64,000 bases of DNA from Varroa destructor (GCF_002443255.2 NW_019211458.1:41420365-41484364); one strand, 5' to 3'. Positions 46,411 through 59,400 are shown, counted from the stretch's first letter. The notes: generated from the letters alone by a model not told the origin. Made by a program: numbers and translations.

Positions 46411-49165
46411 TCTATTGTTTCGAGCTATTTGCTAACTGGTCGATTTGACTTTCGCTACGAACAGCGACTAGTGGGCCAACCAAGAACAACTGTCGTCTGT
46501 TCTACGTCTCGCGAGCCCCCCGCGCGTCTAAGTTAGCTCAAAATTGAGGAATGAAGTGGGGCAGACGACAGGAAGGGAATCTAGGAAGGAGGTGGAGTTG
46601 TTACTGGATCTTATTTCTACGCACAGAGAGGTTTGCTCTATACTATTCCGTAATCGAGCCAGCAATATGTATGAATTTCGCTTTGCTTTCGCATCTTGGA
46701 TACACGCGCTTGTAACTTGGATTAAACTTATTTTGATAGGGATGCCTGCAATAGCGGGGAAACAAAACAGCTGTACTCGTATACCATTCGTGTGAGGAAG
46801 GGGAAGTCAAGCATCTGTTTTTGCCAAAGTGCGTCAAAAGTACTATAATTTCTTGTATTACGCTTCTCTCCTATCCTCTACGACTAGTTCAAGTTCTATT
46901 TGACTAATTGCTTCTCAAGTGTACGCATCGGTAACGCGAAAAAAAACATTCAATAACATGTTCCAGAGAGTTCAGTGTGAACCCATTTATATTTATACTT
47001 TATGCTGTGATCTTATTTTCATAGAAGAGACTTGTAAACTGTCTCTTACTGCAAGCATCTATGAGCTTGAGAAATAACTGGCTAACTTTAACGGTCGCTA
47101 TAATATAACCTTGGCCTTTCGGTAATATTAGTAGTATTTTTTTAAAGTTTCTTAAGGCTCAATCGGCATACCAAGAAACTTAACCAGCTTTAACGAGACA
47201 GTGGCTCGCATATGTCGTCTTGATTTGAGATTTGGATAAAGATCAAACCAGGTTTCAATTTCCTTGGAATACGCTTGAAATTGTATTCTTTCGTTTTTGT
47301 ACTATTTAATTATCGAACTAGAGCTTTCCCCAATGCGCACTTCCTTATCTTTATAGATCTCTTTTTAAACCAATCATTATGTAAGCTGTTTTTGTTTAGA
47401 GTAAGATATTCAGCATTTGTGCGTGACATCAATGGCCGAGCGTGACACAGTTCAGATCATCTTTGGACCCCCCCGCAGAAATTTTTCCAATGAACGTGCA
47501 GCTCTTCGTGTGCCATAGATACAACGCTCTGAGCCTGTTGTACGATGCACAGTCAGTTTATGCGTTCGTCATGGACCAAAGTATATCTGTTTTTTTCCGC
47601 GTTCTAAAAATCTATCCAGAAACAACCATTGGATGCTGAGCTGAACGCGGAAACTCCGTAGTGAATTGAGTCATAGACGCAGATGGACTTCGAATACCTT
47701 ATTAGCATTATACGTATATCGGTTGCTACAAAGTCCCTATAATTCGCTTGCACCGATTTGATGTTTTTGTTGTTGTTCCGTTACATGAGGCTGTCATGTG
47801 ATTTCTGGTTGATTGCAGTCAACTAGACAAGACAGAACGATGAATGTAAACGTGTGTGACAGGGGTTATTCGTTGAAGGCGGTGATGGCCGCGTCTAATT
47901 TGATACTTTTTTTTTTATGATTTTCTCATGGTTTCGGCAGTAATGTTCAAAGAGACTCCACTGGCTGAACACTGGCGAGATACGAGCGGATGACATGGCA
48001 ACCTAATGATTTGGAGATAGTTAAGCTTTTTTCCAAAATGTATAATATGCACTGAGACTGTGCAGCCATTGTCTGCACATACGGATAAGCTACGAATAGG
48101 CACGGAATCGGACTACAAAATATTCTTCATGGTATGTTTGACCGATCGAATAAAGTGATCGCACAGAACGTCGACAGGGGGCATTCGATAAAGAAAGACA
48201 ACAATAATGATATGTTCAGTATATATAACTCAAATATACTATTTGAGCAACAGTAATGTTTTTTTGAGTATTATCCTAGTAGTATTTGGGTCCTTTTACA
48301 TTGAGTTGCTCTCGTCATGATTTGCTTGTTAAACCCTATCCCATCAGCGCTGTCCTATTTAATTGCTCATAGTGTTAAATGAGGTCAAAATGTTACATTT
48401 CTTGGTTTTACTAACGCTAAGGATCCACATCAATATAAAATAAAACGAAAAATGAACTTCTGTATAGGATTAAGTTGAGTCTTTTAATAGGTTTCTTACA
48501 TGAATCATAAAAAGGCAACTCACTTTTACCAGAAATTCTTTTAAAAAGTTCAACTTAGTTACATATTAAATCAGCATGTTGATAGCATGTTGATGTTTTG
48601 ATATTGTCTGGACTATGCACAATCACTAAGTATATATATCTACCTGGTGTTTAAGACTAAAGAAAAATATTGTCAGTTGAATGCAGTACCCGGGTAAAAC
48701 CGTTTTATAAGCAAGCAAAGTTTAATTAAGTAATTTATGAAGTATTTGTACAAATATTATTTCACTGAACCATAGAAGAGGTGCCTTTTACTACCCTGGG
48801 CGTCTAGTTAGCGCCATCTGAAGAAGAATCATAGTATCAATGTGAGGAACAACGTTCCTCTTACGGCGACTCGCTGTACGACAACTATTTAATGAGCAGG
48901 TAGAATTCAGTAAAAATGAAAATAATCAGAAATAAGACTGGATATCATTGCATTAGCTTACTCTTTCAAAAATTAATAAAAATAGACTCATTAGCAGGTT
49001 CTATAAAAAAAAAAATGCTTGGTTGGTTACAAGCGAATCTGGCGGACTTTGAAATCAAATAACTTTTGAATTAGTTGGACTTGAATTGTGGTTTTTTAAA
49101 ATATGTTACGAAAACTTTTTTATTTTTTTCTATAGTTCTCGCGCCCTGGTAGTTTCTAGAGAGCC
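46411..49165. other. Stretch without a recognised gene
   Basis: Holds a two-copy tandem (48573-48594). Frames 46544-46795 and 47442-47639 (plus) and 46643-46837 and 47915-48103 (minus) are 62-83 codons without motifs. Confidence 0.55.
48573..48594. repeat. 11-bp tandem duplication
   Basis: AGCATGTTGAT occurs twice in tandem without mismatch. Confidence 0.95.
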
Positions 49166-49186
49166 ACCTACCTACCTACCTACCTA
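49166..49186. repeat. (ACCT)5 microsatellite
   Basis: Five perfect ACCT units, read directly. Confidence 0.95.
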
Positions 49187-49396
49187 TCATTCGCATTTCC
49201 ATACGAAATTTCTCTGTCTATGAGTCCTTGAAGTAAATCGACAGTGACATATATTTGTGCACCAGTTGTCGTTTTCAGGGCATGGTAAGCTACGGAAACT
49301 TAGATCGAGTGAATAAGCAAGTTGAAAAAACTTTGGATATTCCTTTAAACAATCCAAGACGTAATTGAGGCACTGTGGTATAGTTTGGTGTTGTGA

Positions 49397-49813
49397 TCAA
49401 ATAGCCATACTCCGTGCTTTCGATTGCCGTGCTAGCGGTCCGTAAGCCTCAAAATAGCGCGCAGCATGTATTGTTTCATTCTCGGCGAGTACCTCAAAGT
49501 AGCAAATGCTCCAGATGGCCAACGATTTACAAGGGACCCATTTTTTATTCGGTTTCCGTGCTTTCAGGGTCACAACTCTGTAACTTCCCACGTGTAAAAT
49601 GCTACTTTTGGTCGACAGAGCCCTTCGATTCGTAAAGAGCCTCGTCGATTGCGGCCATGCGTTCTTGTGCCTTGAGTATCGACACTTGGTTTTTCCAGCC
49701 ATTGACACTCCAATCTCGTTCTCGAAAAATTTATCTGCGCTTTTGCTTAAGGCCTTTTCACGTCTCTTCATGAATTTCGGTTTGCGCAGTGCTGTGACCT
49801 TCGAGGATCAAAA
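49397..49813 (-). CDS. Basic minus-strand ORF, 124 codons from ATG
   Basis: The frame is open from after a TGA at about 49814. The first ATG is at 49771. The product is basic throughout, with a Lys/Arg-rich start (MKRREKALSKSADKFF), a segment GKTKCRYSRHKNAWPQ and an aromatic C-terminal third (WSICYFEVLAENETI). It has no signal peptide and no named domain. The plus strand is also open (49414-49635, 49599-49865) but more hydrophobic. Of the unrecognised frames here this is among the more protein-like, yet its length is not significant. Confidence 0.15.
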
Positions 49814-49865
49814 ATTTGAACACTGGACGTCGATTTTCAAATCTAAACAATGTCCTTTCTTCTGA

Positions 49866-52800
49866 ACTTATTTTTTCTGAAGCAAACTGGCTTTCGCTTA
49901 TAAGTTTCTAGACAACTGGAGCATTTACCGGCGTCCGCTAGCGATGCGTAGTTCAGAAGTTATTTAATTTTAAAGTCTACCTAATTCGCTTGTGAGAGCC
50001 TGGCAAAAATCACCCTCTTTTCTCGCGTAAGAAATTCGCTACATCTTTGATCGCGTCGAACCAAGGTAGTTAGAATCTCAGCTAGCCGTACGTAACATCA
50101 CACTGTAGGTATAATAAACCAGTAAGGGACAATATCGCCGTCAGGGCTTTCCATCAGGCGCTGTTACCACGTAGAAACTGCATACGTTAGCGTGTAAAGT
50201 TCAATTTTCGTTTATCTGTATATTTGCCAGGAAATGTCTACTTTATTAACTAACAGGCAAGCTATAAACAACAACTGCTAACAAAACATGACGGATGTAG
50301 CCGAGTGGCATCGACTACCTTATGCAAAATGCTATCCGCGTGTAAATTAATATTAGGCCGTTGAATTAGTACCGTTGAATACCGTTAGGCGGATCGTTGA
50401 GATGCACTGTCAATAGTAAACTGCCTGCAATCTTTCGATAGACCAAAGACCCATTCCAGTCAAGCTTGAAGGCGAGTGGCATCCGCCCGAAAAATTAGTA
50501 TCGCAAGGCTGCCACCGATTTGGAACTGCCGACGACTACAATAGCGATGCAGGCACTATGTACAAAACAACCTAAGAGATCCCCGAGCAGCGTTGTTTCA
50601 ACAACGCGGGAGACTCATATAGAAAGTAGTACTCGAGCAGGAATCTGTTAGGCTACTGTCGATATTAGTCGCGAGTCCGTCCAGTGAAATTGCAAAACCA
50701 ATTTAACAAACCCCCTGTGGAAACTTGAAATTGCTTGGATTTCGGCAAGCTTCACTTCAATATTGGCTGCCGAACAACTGGTTTATCAGTTTTCAAGTGT
50801 TAAACTAATTATGACCGTAACTTTTTGTCAGACACAAATGAATGTTTATCCTATTACCGCAAATCCCTTCATTGAACCGGGTCGTAAATATCTCATGTAT
50901 AATATCGTAGTCTGTCTCGGGGAATATTATGGTTGAGAAGCATATCCGCTATAGCTGAGTAGACAGAAAGATAAAGTGATTATGGATCTGGAACCATTAT
51001 CGTAGTTACTTTGTTTCCTATGAATTTTTGCAATGCGATCGGCTCAGCAGATTGCTTTGATCCGAAGGAAACGCAATTACCGGCCTGCTCAAGCAGTCTG
51101 TGCTCCATTTCAGTTATAATTTTCATACATTTGCAAGCACTGCGTACCAAGCCATACTGAAGCATGAAATTCCTTTCGGTACCTTTGTTCTCAACGAGTA
51201 AAACAAACGAGTATTCAGCCGCCGAAAGAGGTTAAATATTTTTAGGTATACATTTATCTTGAAGCTATCCTGACGCCATCTACCATATCATCTTGTCCTT
51301 TGCTTGTTAAATAAGCAAACCTAGTAATTTATCGATGTATTTGCACTTTAGTATTACCTGAGTGAAACGGACAAAATGGCGTCCGAAGTTTCCAAAGCAA
51401 AAATATCAGGTAAATCGTTGTAGAGTAAATTGAACTAGTTTTAGCTATTAGCGGTAGTTTTTCTTGGGAACGGAATGCTTACTCTTAGATGTGGTGGCCC
51501 ACCTATAAGCTGAAACACTATATTCACTTGACAATGATTTAATCAAACAAACGGTCATACTTTTAAAGAGTTGTTTTTTAAAATGTTCGAAAATTCCAAT
51601 GGCTTTATGGCGGATCTCCACGTCTGTCAAAAAATAAACAGATGACCTCAGTCTGCAGCAGGTCCGTTGCCTCAGATGTCAAGTAACATAAACGAGAGGC
51701 TAATTTTACACACAACGGAAGATAACACGTTTGAACGCACAGGATGACATAAAACGTAATCATATTTTTGTCGAAAATCAGTGTTGAAAATAGAATAAAG
51801 CATTATATCGTTCGACGTATTTTTCGTAATTTTAACTTTCTCTTTTATGCAGCTCGCTCAAAAGTTCCCACAAATACCCACAAACCCTTGATCTGTTCAT
51901 GCGTTTTGCTCACGAAGCAGTTAACCACTGGATTCTGCAACGGCTAAGTGCGAGCAACTACGGATTGCGGGTACAATACGGCCATTATCTTTCCTCAGGA
52001 TAACACTTGCTAGATATTTATCCCTTGTTTACTGTTTCACGAGTGATCGAATCGTCAAAATGATCGGTACTACAGCTACCTCAGATCGAAAACCGGTTAG
52101 ACCGTTCAACCGGGAGCCCCTAGCAGTCGCCGGCGAATCCCAATGGGATCTATTCAATTCGAAATTGTTTAACAAATTTACATGTATGAAATTTACATGT
52201 ATGATCATAAACGTGATTTAAAATGCATCTAGTTCACTATCCGATGCGATTTAATGAGTTATTAGGATATTCATCAATATTAAAACGGCTATTTCGAGTG
52301 ATTTTCAATTATTCCGTAAAAATTAACATTTCGTCGCCTACTCTGAAAACAAGAATCTAAGAAAGAGTGACAGATCACGGCAGTAACACCGCTTCGCTGT
52401 TGGGATCGAACAGTAACAATGCGGACGAGTCTTCATCTAGCTAGAGTTGAGAATACGCAAAAAACAACGGCGAAAGAAGCACTGTTTCGTGCGTAATACT
52501 CGACATAAACAACGTCGTATTGTTTGTTATCCAGATATTCAAAAACAATTATTTTTTTGCGTGAGTTGACGTACTGAAAATTCACAACGTTCTTGGCTCC
52601 ACCCATAGTAGCAGTGTTTCGAAGCCTGCGACACCTGCAAGCCCGCCATTGCCTCGTAGATTTATATTTTCCGTCCTATACAAGGACCACTACGGCCTGA
52701 AGTGCTACAGTGTATTTATGATTAACGACCTCAATTACTGAAATTGGCGCCGATGGCGCCAGAACGGAACTTTTGTATCTTATTCTACAGTATACTAAGT

Positions 52801-53805
52801 CCTGAAGACGCATTCTGGCGGCTCTCGAAGCCGACGGCGTTATCATCTTGAATTTGAATGCTTGTACCCATAGTATTATATTTGATGTTGATATGCACCG
52901 CGTGCACAAACGAATTCAATCGCTTATTAATTGCTTTTGCTCCTACGTACGTAATATACACAACATAAACATTTAAGTACATGCCTTAGGGTTGTTGCCT
53001 AAAATTTTGAAAGTCTGCGTTTTAAAATTGTACTTAATAAAAACAGTTAATCTGAAGACAAAATCCTTCAACCCTACCACCAAGAACAATAGCTAATCAA
53101 CTGATGAATAGCTATATCTGTTCGTTGTCAGGCCCCCTGAGACTACAGAGGTGAAAATCTTCGGTAGTGTGTGAGACAGTATAAATCCTTTTGCTTTAGA
53201 CCGTTTGTGTCGAGATTGTGGGTAGGCTGTTATGTCGTTGGTTTTTAAGTAATAATTAAAAACAGAAAACATTCTAATTTATTACGGGAATGCGTACAAT
53301 AGCCGTAGTAAATAGCCGTATGACCCGAAGGATTCAAACGATTATAAAGACACTTGATTGCACTATGCACAATGCCACATTTATGCAGATGGAGACGTAG
53401 CAGTGAACTCCACAGGGTGTAGTGTCAGACCTTCTTGCGATCAGACGATTCTTGCCCTTCTACTCTGTTTGCGTATACTTGAAAAGATTTGCTAAAAATG
53501 TACATTTTATTTAAATTCAGAGTGATAATATTTGTTTGCTAAGAACAAGCACTTTGCACAGGTACCGAAGTTGTTTTGGTTCATTCCGTACTGTCATGCA
53601 CAACTAACTATACGCACCCATATATTACTGGACTCGAAAATAGCGTAATCATAGAAAAATCGTTTTGGCGGACCTGGTTTAAAAGCGGGACTTTCTAAGG
53701 CTGAAAAGAGGCCTCTGGGAATAGGTTGTTCATCTAAGTAGAAACCAAAAGAATAATGAATCGGTTTATTTTCATGTATCATCCTACGATTCATGCAACT
53801 AATAC
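49866..53805. other. Stretch without a recognised gene
   Basis: Contains a 15-bp tandem duplication (52174-52203). Short frames at 50980-51165, 51448-51630, 52676-52909, 52785-52982 and 53594-53809 (all minus) have no motif. Confidence 0.55.
52174..52203. repeat. 15-bp perfect tandem duplication
   Basis: AAATTTACATGTATG occurs twice in direct succession. The core ACATGT is itself palindromic. Confidence 0.95.
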
Positions 53806-54114
53806 TCACACGGTGAGATCGAGTCTGCCGCGAAAAAGTCCCCGCTCAATGCATGTTACCAGTTGCGGGGCTTCGAAGTCGACCGTGAATGCGAATAAGT
53901 ATCCATGTGTCCAAAGAGAAAGGTTCTTCATCCGATAGCTGCACCCGTGTGCAACTGGACTGTTAATAGAAAACAGTAATTTCCGAAGTTCAAATAAGAT
54001 ATACTGACAAAGCTTATCCTCGAACACCGCATGTATCACCAGAGCGATCATTTTTAATCTTCTGCTGCGCCACCGTGAACTGCCCTCTAATGAGAGACCA
54101 ATAACATGCTTCAT
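53806..54114 (-). CDS. 102-codon minus ORF (candidate)
   Basis: ATG at 54114 begins MKHVIGLSLEGSSRWRSRRL, followed by a hydrophobic and acidic mix without a membrane segment or known motif. A shorter plus frame (53756-53938) overlaps. The length is within chance expectation. Confidence 0.1.
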   Translation of the reverse strand: MKHVIGLSLEGSSRWRSRRLKMIALVIHAVFEDKLCQYILFELRKLLFSINSPVAHGCSYRMKNLSLWTHGYLFAFTVDFEAPQLVTCIERGLFRGRLDLTV

Positions 54115-55590
54115 TTAGTTTGTTTATTATGGATTTCCGTTACAACGCTACTATTTGTAGAAGCGCTACTTAAGGTCGTGGAATCAACTGACAACTTGGC
54201 GACTTCCATATAGTAAATATTCAACTTAGTAACTTCTTTTGGATTACATGTGTCTTAAATCAAGCACTGATAACAACGTTCTTTTGCAGCATGCACATAC
54301 TGAAGCCAGTAATAGAAGCATCTCTGGCCGCGATCCTATCGCGGACGGAGGCCTAAGTAACTGTGAGGCGTACATCGTAGGAGATGTGCTGGCAGTATGC
54401 GTGTAGCAGGAATCCTGGTCGCAGCTCCATCAGTGCAAACTTCGGACCTAATATATCGGTATAATTTCTGCCTAAAGATATCGCTATGTGATATATTAGA
54501 GCCAGTATTTTTTAATATTGTTTTGTTTGGCAGTTATATTTGATATATCTAAAGTCTCGCTTGGCGCATACATTTTAAAACCAGAGTAAACATGAAAAGA
54601 GCTATATTCAGTGAACGTAATTTCAATGTCTTAAAGATGGCTTTTTGCCGTTAGGAGTGTTCATCTCGTGGCAGGACATTGCTGGAACAAACACCTTCGT
54701 CTATAGTGAAATTTGTATTGCAGAAATTTCCCAAACATATCTACATACATTAGGTTGTCGAAATAGTAATTACCGTTCTCAAGCCACAGTCGAAGCCAAA
54801 CTTTTTTATATTTTAAAATCATATTACTGGCGTCATTTTGTTCAATAACTTTGATAACATCCTATCGTGTCACTGTAGAACTTCGATGGTTTCTAAAAGG
54901 AAAAATTATAACAAGTGATTTTTGCATCCGTTCAAATTTCTAAATTAACACCGTTAAGAAAACTTTGCAGGGACTGACTCAGACAGCTGTACGGCGAATG
55001 TATGAAAACTTTCCATATAACTTCTTTCAATTTTTGCCCGGTAACTTAAACGCTATATATTTTGGGATTGCCATGATGAACGATGACGCCTCTTCTCTTC
55101 GGTTCGATTTTTTTCTATGGTCGATTGCAATTATGTTGTTAGGTGACAGGCATTCCACTACATTTTTTTAGCGTCAGCGTGGGTCTTGCCAAAGACTCAA
55201 GAGCACACAGATTATTTTCAGTATGTGCATCGTATGTCATCTATTTTTCCTCACAAATAATCAACTGCTATAGAGATGGCATAATTTCATCACGTTTCTG
55301 CAGAGTTTGATACATGAAAATACAATAGGGTGTTTTTGGGCGTCAGTATATGTCAACCGAAACATCGAGTTTTTTTTTTGTAGCCAGCTTTTTCCGACTA
55401 CGTAAAAACTGTCTGGTGGTGGATGTTTAGTTCCTTGGCGATCTTATGGCTACTCACGTGTCTGTCTAGCTCAGCTTCTGCAATAATCTCACGTGAGCAG
55501 CGACAACAACAAATCTAAAAGAAGACTATAACCGACTTAATGCTAAACATGCTTTGGCACTCAGCTGTTCGTGCTCGGTCAGGTAACATG
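54115..55590. other. Stretch without a recognised gene
   Basis: Frames 54645-54848 and 54965-55171 (plus, about 67 codons) have no motif. A T9 run lies near 55371. Nothing else is seen. Confidence 0.55.
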
Positions 55591-55597
55591 CATAGCG

Positions 55598-55637
55598 TTT
55601 GCAAGGACAATCACCGCGGCGTGATTGTCCTTGCAAA
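55598..55637. repeat. Perfect 17-bp inverted repeat (hairpin)
   Basis: TTTGCAAGGACAATCAC (55598-55614) and its exact reverse complement (55621-55637) flank the loop CGCGGC. It is the strongest secondary structure I found in the window, and arms without a single mismatch suggest recent origin or constraint. It could be a template-switch inverted duplication, the remnant of an element end, a structured RNA, or an assembly artefact. Confidence 0.95.
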
Positions 55638-55759
55638 AAAACCGACACGTGCATCTCAACAGAATTGTCTGTCAAGGGACATTTTCCTTTGGTAGGACCG
55701 AGACGGAAGAGCGTCCCGCCGTAGACGCATTAGCCTCATTCTACAGAGACTGACTGGTC
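55638..55759. other. GC-richer spacer between two hairpins
   Basis: A short imperfect stem (ACGG...CCGT with GACG...CGTC) lies at about 55699-55724. No open frame of note. Confidence 0.4.
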
Positions 55760-55819
55760 CTGGTGCTTACGGAAACTTCCGTGATACATAACACGGAAGG
55801 GACGGGGGTTAAGCACTGG
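55760..55819. repeat. Nested imperfect hairpin, about 60 nt
   Basis: Outer arms GTGCTTA (55763-55769) and TAAGCAC (55810-55816) can be extended by three pairs, two of them G-U. Inner arms CTTCCGTG (55776-55783) and CACGGAAG (55792-55799) pair exactly around an 8-nt loop. A competing stem ACGGAA/TTCCGT lies at 55769-55782. The size and shape recall a small structured RNA or a microRNA precursor, but the internal mismatched region is large. Confidence 0.5.
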
Positions 55820-57900
55820 TGCAGTTAGAATCTGACTGAACCTTAACTAGTGCGGAAACGCAACGGGCTTGACATAAACAGATTCGCTTGCACCGCATTT
55901 CCTCTATGGTCTGTAACGTTGTTGCTGACAGGCATCTTTGCACTGGCTGATTCGCGGTCCGTTGTTCTAGCTTCTTTAAAAACGAACCCGTTGAGCGAGC
56001 TACGAGATTAATCGTTTTAAACCTATCACTACAATATACTACTATTACTGTTTCTTCTATTAGGACAAATGCGTTAAAATCATAGCCAAGGTAAGGGCAC
56101 GCTTAAGTCCGTATTTGAAGATCTGTTTGTCGCTAAGTGGGTCGTGTATAGCGCAATTGTACTTTGCTTCATGGTAAACATCGCGCACCATGCATTCGAT
56201 AGACAGTGTAAAATCGGGACTGATGACGAGAATTTGAAGGGGCTAAGCTTGCATGGAGCAAAAGGGAGCAAATATCTACGCGAATGCGGTGCTAAAATTC
56301 GTGGGTGCGCGGTGCTACAAGAGTTCTATGATTTTTGTTTTTTTTTTTTTAAACTTTTTTACGTATCTTTTTCGAGGATTTTTTTGATCCATGTTATTTA
56401 ATTGTCATGTTCAATGCTGTATAAATAAATACAAGCTAAATGGCATTCAAAAAGGTGTCGTTCATAAGTGGCTTTAGCGTATGTCAATCGTTGTCTTTGA
56501 CTTAAACGTGTCTTCGAATAAAGAATGGTTTGCATGTTATTTTGTATTTACTCTTGCAAAGCTGTCCCTTAGGGTTTCCCTTTTCTGTGAACATTGATTT
56601 AGGGTTTCTAAATTGTCCCACAAAGCGATATAAAAAAAGGTAGGCAAGTTCGCGTTTTTACCGATTTTCACGTTACATTATTATGCCTAACTATAGAGTA
56701 AAAAGTGATTGTTAAGCAGACCGAATCCACGAACTATAATCTTATTTCATCGCAAAATGATTCACAAGAACACACAATGCCTAAACGTTTTTTTTTTGTA
56801 TTTCGACTCGGTATTGTTAACGGTACCAAACAATTAAGCAAATAAGTCTACGGATAGTGACATATTGGCTGCATTTACCAGCATAACCGTGTCAGTTTAG
56901 TGGAAGGAACTCGAGTTTAGGGTGACGAGTCTGTCAAAGACGAACGGACAAGTCAACCCTTTGTATATATATATATATAAGGATTAAATGGTACGGCAAA
57001 TAAGTCTTCTGATCAGCCTCTTCTCTGACAATATACGCCTTGCTCCTGAATATTCTTCCTTCAGCTATTTTTCATGGACCTTTCCAGCTATGCACTGTAG
57101 AGCAGAGCTTACTGGAAATCCGCCGGGAATGTATCCATTACTCGAGGGCGCTTAACAAGAAAGGCACTAGCAAAACGGCGCTAGGATTTCTGTAGCAGCC
57201 AAGCTTACATCCCATAGATACCGAAACAAGTAAATATACGTATGGGAAATATAGAGTAAAATATAGCTGTTAGTAAATGGTTAGCGAATTATTAGAAATG
57301 TGATTAAAAATTACGCACAAAAATCTTATTAATTATTAAAATCTTAATAGAAGTAAGGACGTCTGGTGAGTGTGCCTTTTTTGACGGCTTCACGAGTTTA
57401 CTAAAATTTTTCTTGCCATCAATTCACATCCATTCAAAGATACGTACTTATTTAACTTCCTTACCATACCTTAGAACCTACAAGATCTAGTTCTCTCATA
57501 TTCAAATCATCCGTCTGTGGAGGAATTTGCAAAGACCTATAAAAACTCATCACTTTATGCAGTATATTTGACGCCTTATGATTTTGTCTGCTTCCCACAA
57601 TAGCATTGCCCTGCTATATTGAGTATACTGGTGAAGCAGCAAGCGAATGTTATGCCGGTAAGACTGCAACTGTCCAAAATCCTCACGGGATGACTGAATA
57701 TATTTCAAAGACTATTTTACTGAAAAGCAGGTACGAGAAATAAACTTAGCACAATCCCAGTATTGCCATTGTTACCGTAAATACTACCTGTATTTAAGGC
57801 AACTTAGATATATGTCTTAAAAACGACTAATCAGCCTCACTGGCAACCTACAACTAAAGGGTAACCATAATTTAGTTACCTATTAATAACTAATTATCAT
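55820..57900. other. Stretch without a recognised gene
   Basis: A 16-bp (TA)n lies at 56964-56979. Frame 56144-56401 (plus, 85 codons, near-cognate start) ends in a T-rich tract and has no motif. Nothing else is seen. Confidence 0.55.
56964..56979. repeat. Short (TA)n tract
   Basis: Sixteen alternating bases, read directly. Confidence 0.9.
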
Positions 57901-59400
57901 CATCAGGTGAATATTTTCAAAAGAGGCATCCTGTCTTCTCTATTTCTTCTCATTTTTCCACTATGTCTTTTTACTCTATTCACTGTAATAATCATTGCAA
58001 TACGGTCCTGTTCAGTGTTCCCTTTTTTCTTTCGTCTATGACGAGCTTCTTTTATAAGCGGTCGTTTAGTACCCAAGCGTCTGCGGAGATTGCCTATCAT
58101 TCAACCTCCGTATTATGCCCCCTATAAGTTTCTTTTATTGTCGAAGTCTTCCTTTATGCACTCATTAGTCTCCTCGCTATTGGGCCTTCGGTTGCCGATT
58201 CCCTCTGCTGCGATGGTGGCCTCTTCACTACCATTAATCTGGGCGCAAGTAGCCCCTGATGCCTAATCCGAATCAAACGCAACGTACCGTACAAGTGCAT
58301 ATTGGCAGCCGTAACGTAAAACTTGCAGCGGTAGCAGTAGCAGCAGCCATGATAATGCTTTGTGTGCGGGGTACAACCAATCAACATTGGAGCCAGCCAC
58401 TCGCAGGCATAGTGATCGACGCAAAGGAATCGCAAAGGAAAGACTTCTATTGCTGCTGCTGTTGCATGTTTTTTGCCTTCTCTTTTTATTCAATTTGCCT
58501 CTGTATAGCTTCCGTTTCGTTGACGACTCCGTTTACTGGTTTATCCGTGTGGGGATCTGAGGACAGCAAGCGACAGCCCTTCTTCTTTTGGTTGCTGGCC
58601 TGAGACTTGTTTCCTTTTTTCTCTTCTGTTTATGTCCGGCTCGGGCCCGCATCCGTTGTTTTGTCTGCTTTACTCCTGTTTTCATCGCCTATGTCCGTCT
58701 GTCGTCCATTGCCTGCTTGGTTGCTGTCTGTCGTTGGCATTGTTTATTCGTCGCTGTTCTGTGGAGGTTATTATATACTAAGCGATTGCTTGCTACTTCT
58801 GCGAAAAAAAGATCCTGGCAAAAAAGGAAGTGGCATCGTTGTGCTATCCTGTGGGGTGGTCGTCGTCGGGCGACTTCAACGAGGAGGTAGTGTTTGCGAT
58901 GGGTGAAGTTGCCAGTTCGTTGTTTATCGTTCCCTCTGTCCCTTACTAACTGGCTGTTGTATTAAACCCTCTTTCTCGCACTTTTTCCCGCCTTTACGGA
59001 CATTTTCGTACTACTGTTGCCGTTTCAAGCTGGAAGAACGATGGTCGATGTCGTTGGTGAGGGCCATGCTGTAACGGCATCGGCGGCTGTGCCCAGTGCT
59101 AGCGTTTGAGGACCTACTGGTGGAGAAGCGGGGAGTCCCAAACAAACGGACCGATTTGATGGTCGCCACCATCATGGCATAGCATATGGCAATAAATCGC
59201 CGTTACCGTGTACAGTTGTATTGTAAGCAACGATGATAAGTCGACATCGACGAGGGCAAGCCCGTATTTTCGTGCAAACTGTGGGCATCGGCGTAAAGCC
59301 ACGTGATGGCAGTGAACTTGTACCATCATCATAATCGAGGTTAGCGACAGCGCGAGAGAGTCTTGATCTGTTATGCAAGCCGATGATGGGTAGCTGTTGT
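57901..59400. other. GC-richer island, pyrimidine-rich on the plus strand
   Basis: This 1.5-kb block contrasts with its AT-rich flanks. It contains short CTG runs (near 58446) and many overlapping frames on both strands (58154-58435, 58263-58493, 59114-59332 and 59172-59378 minus; 58259-58603 and 58588-58890 plus). I recognise no domain in them. Only the membrane-like frame listed separately stands out. Confidence 0.4.
58691..58906 (+). CDS. 71-codon ORF with two membrane-like segments (candidate)
   Basis: ATG at 58691 lies inside a frame open from further upstream. Residues 9-37 (AWLLSVVGIVYSSLFCGG and on through YYILSDCLLLL) form a long hydrophobic stretch. A basic loop RKKDPGKKG follows, then a second hydrophobic segment GIVVLSCGVVVVG. 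This alternation is typical of a small membrane protein or a membrane exon. A donor-like GAG|GTAGTG occurs just before the stop. No family is recognised. Overlapping frame 58588-58890 uses the same DNA and is Arg-rich. Confidence 0.17.
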   Translation: MSVCRPLPAWLLSVVGIVYSSLFCGGYYILSDCLLLLRKKDPGKKGSGIVVLSCGVVVVGRLQRGGSVCDG

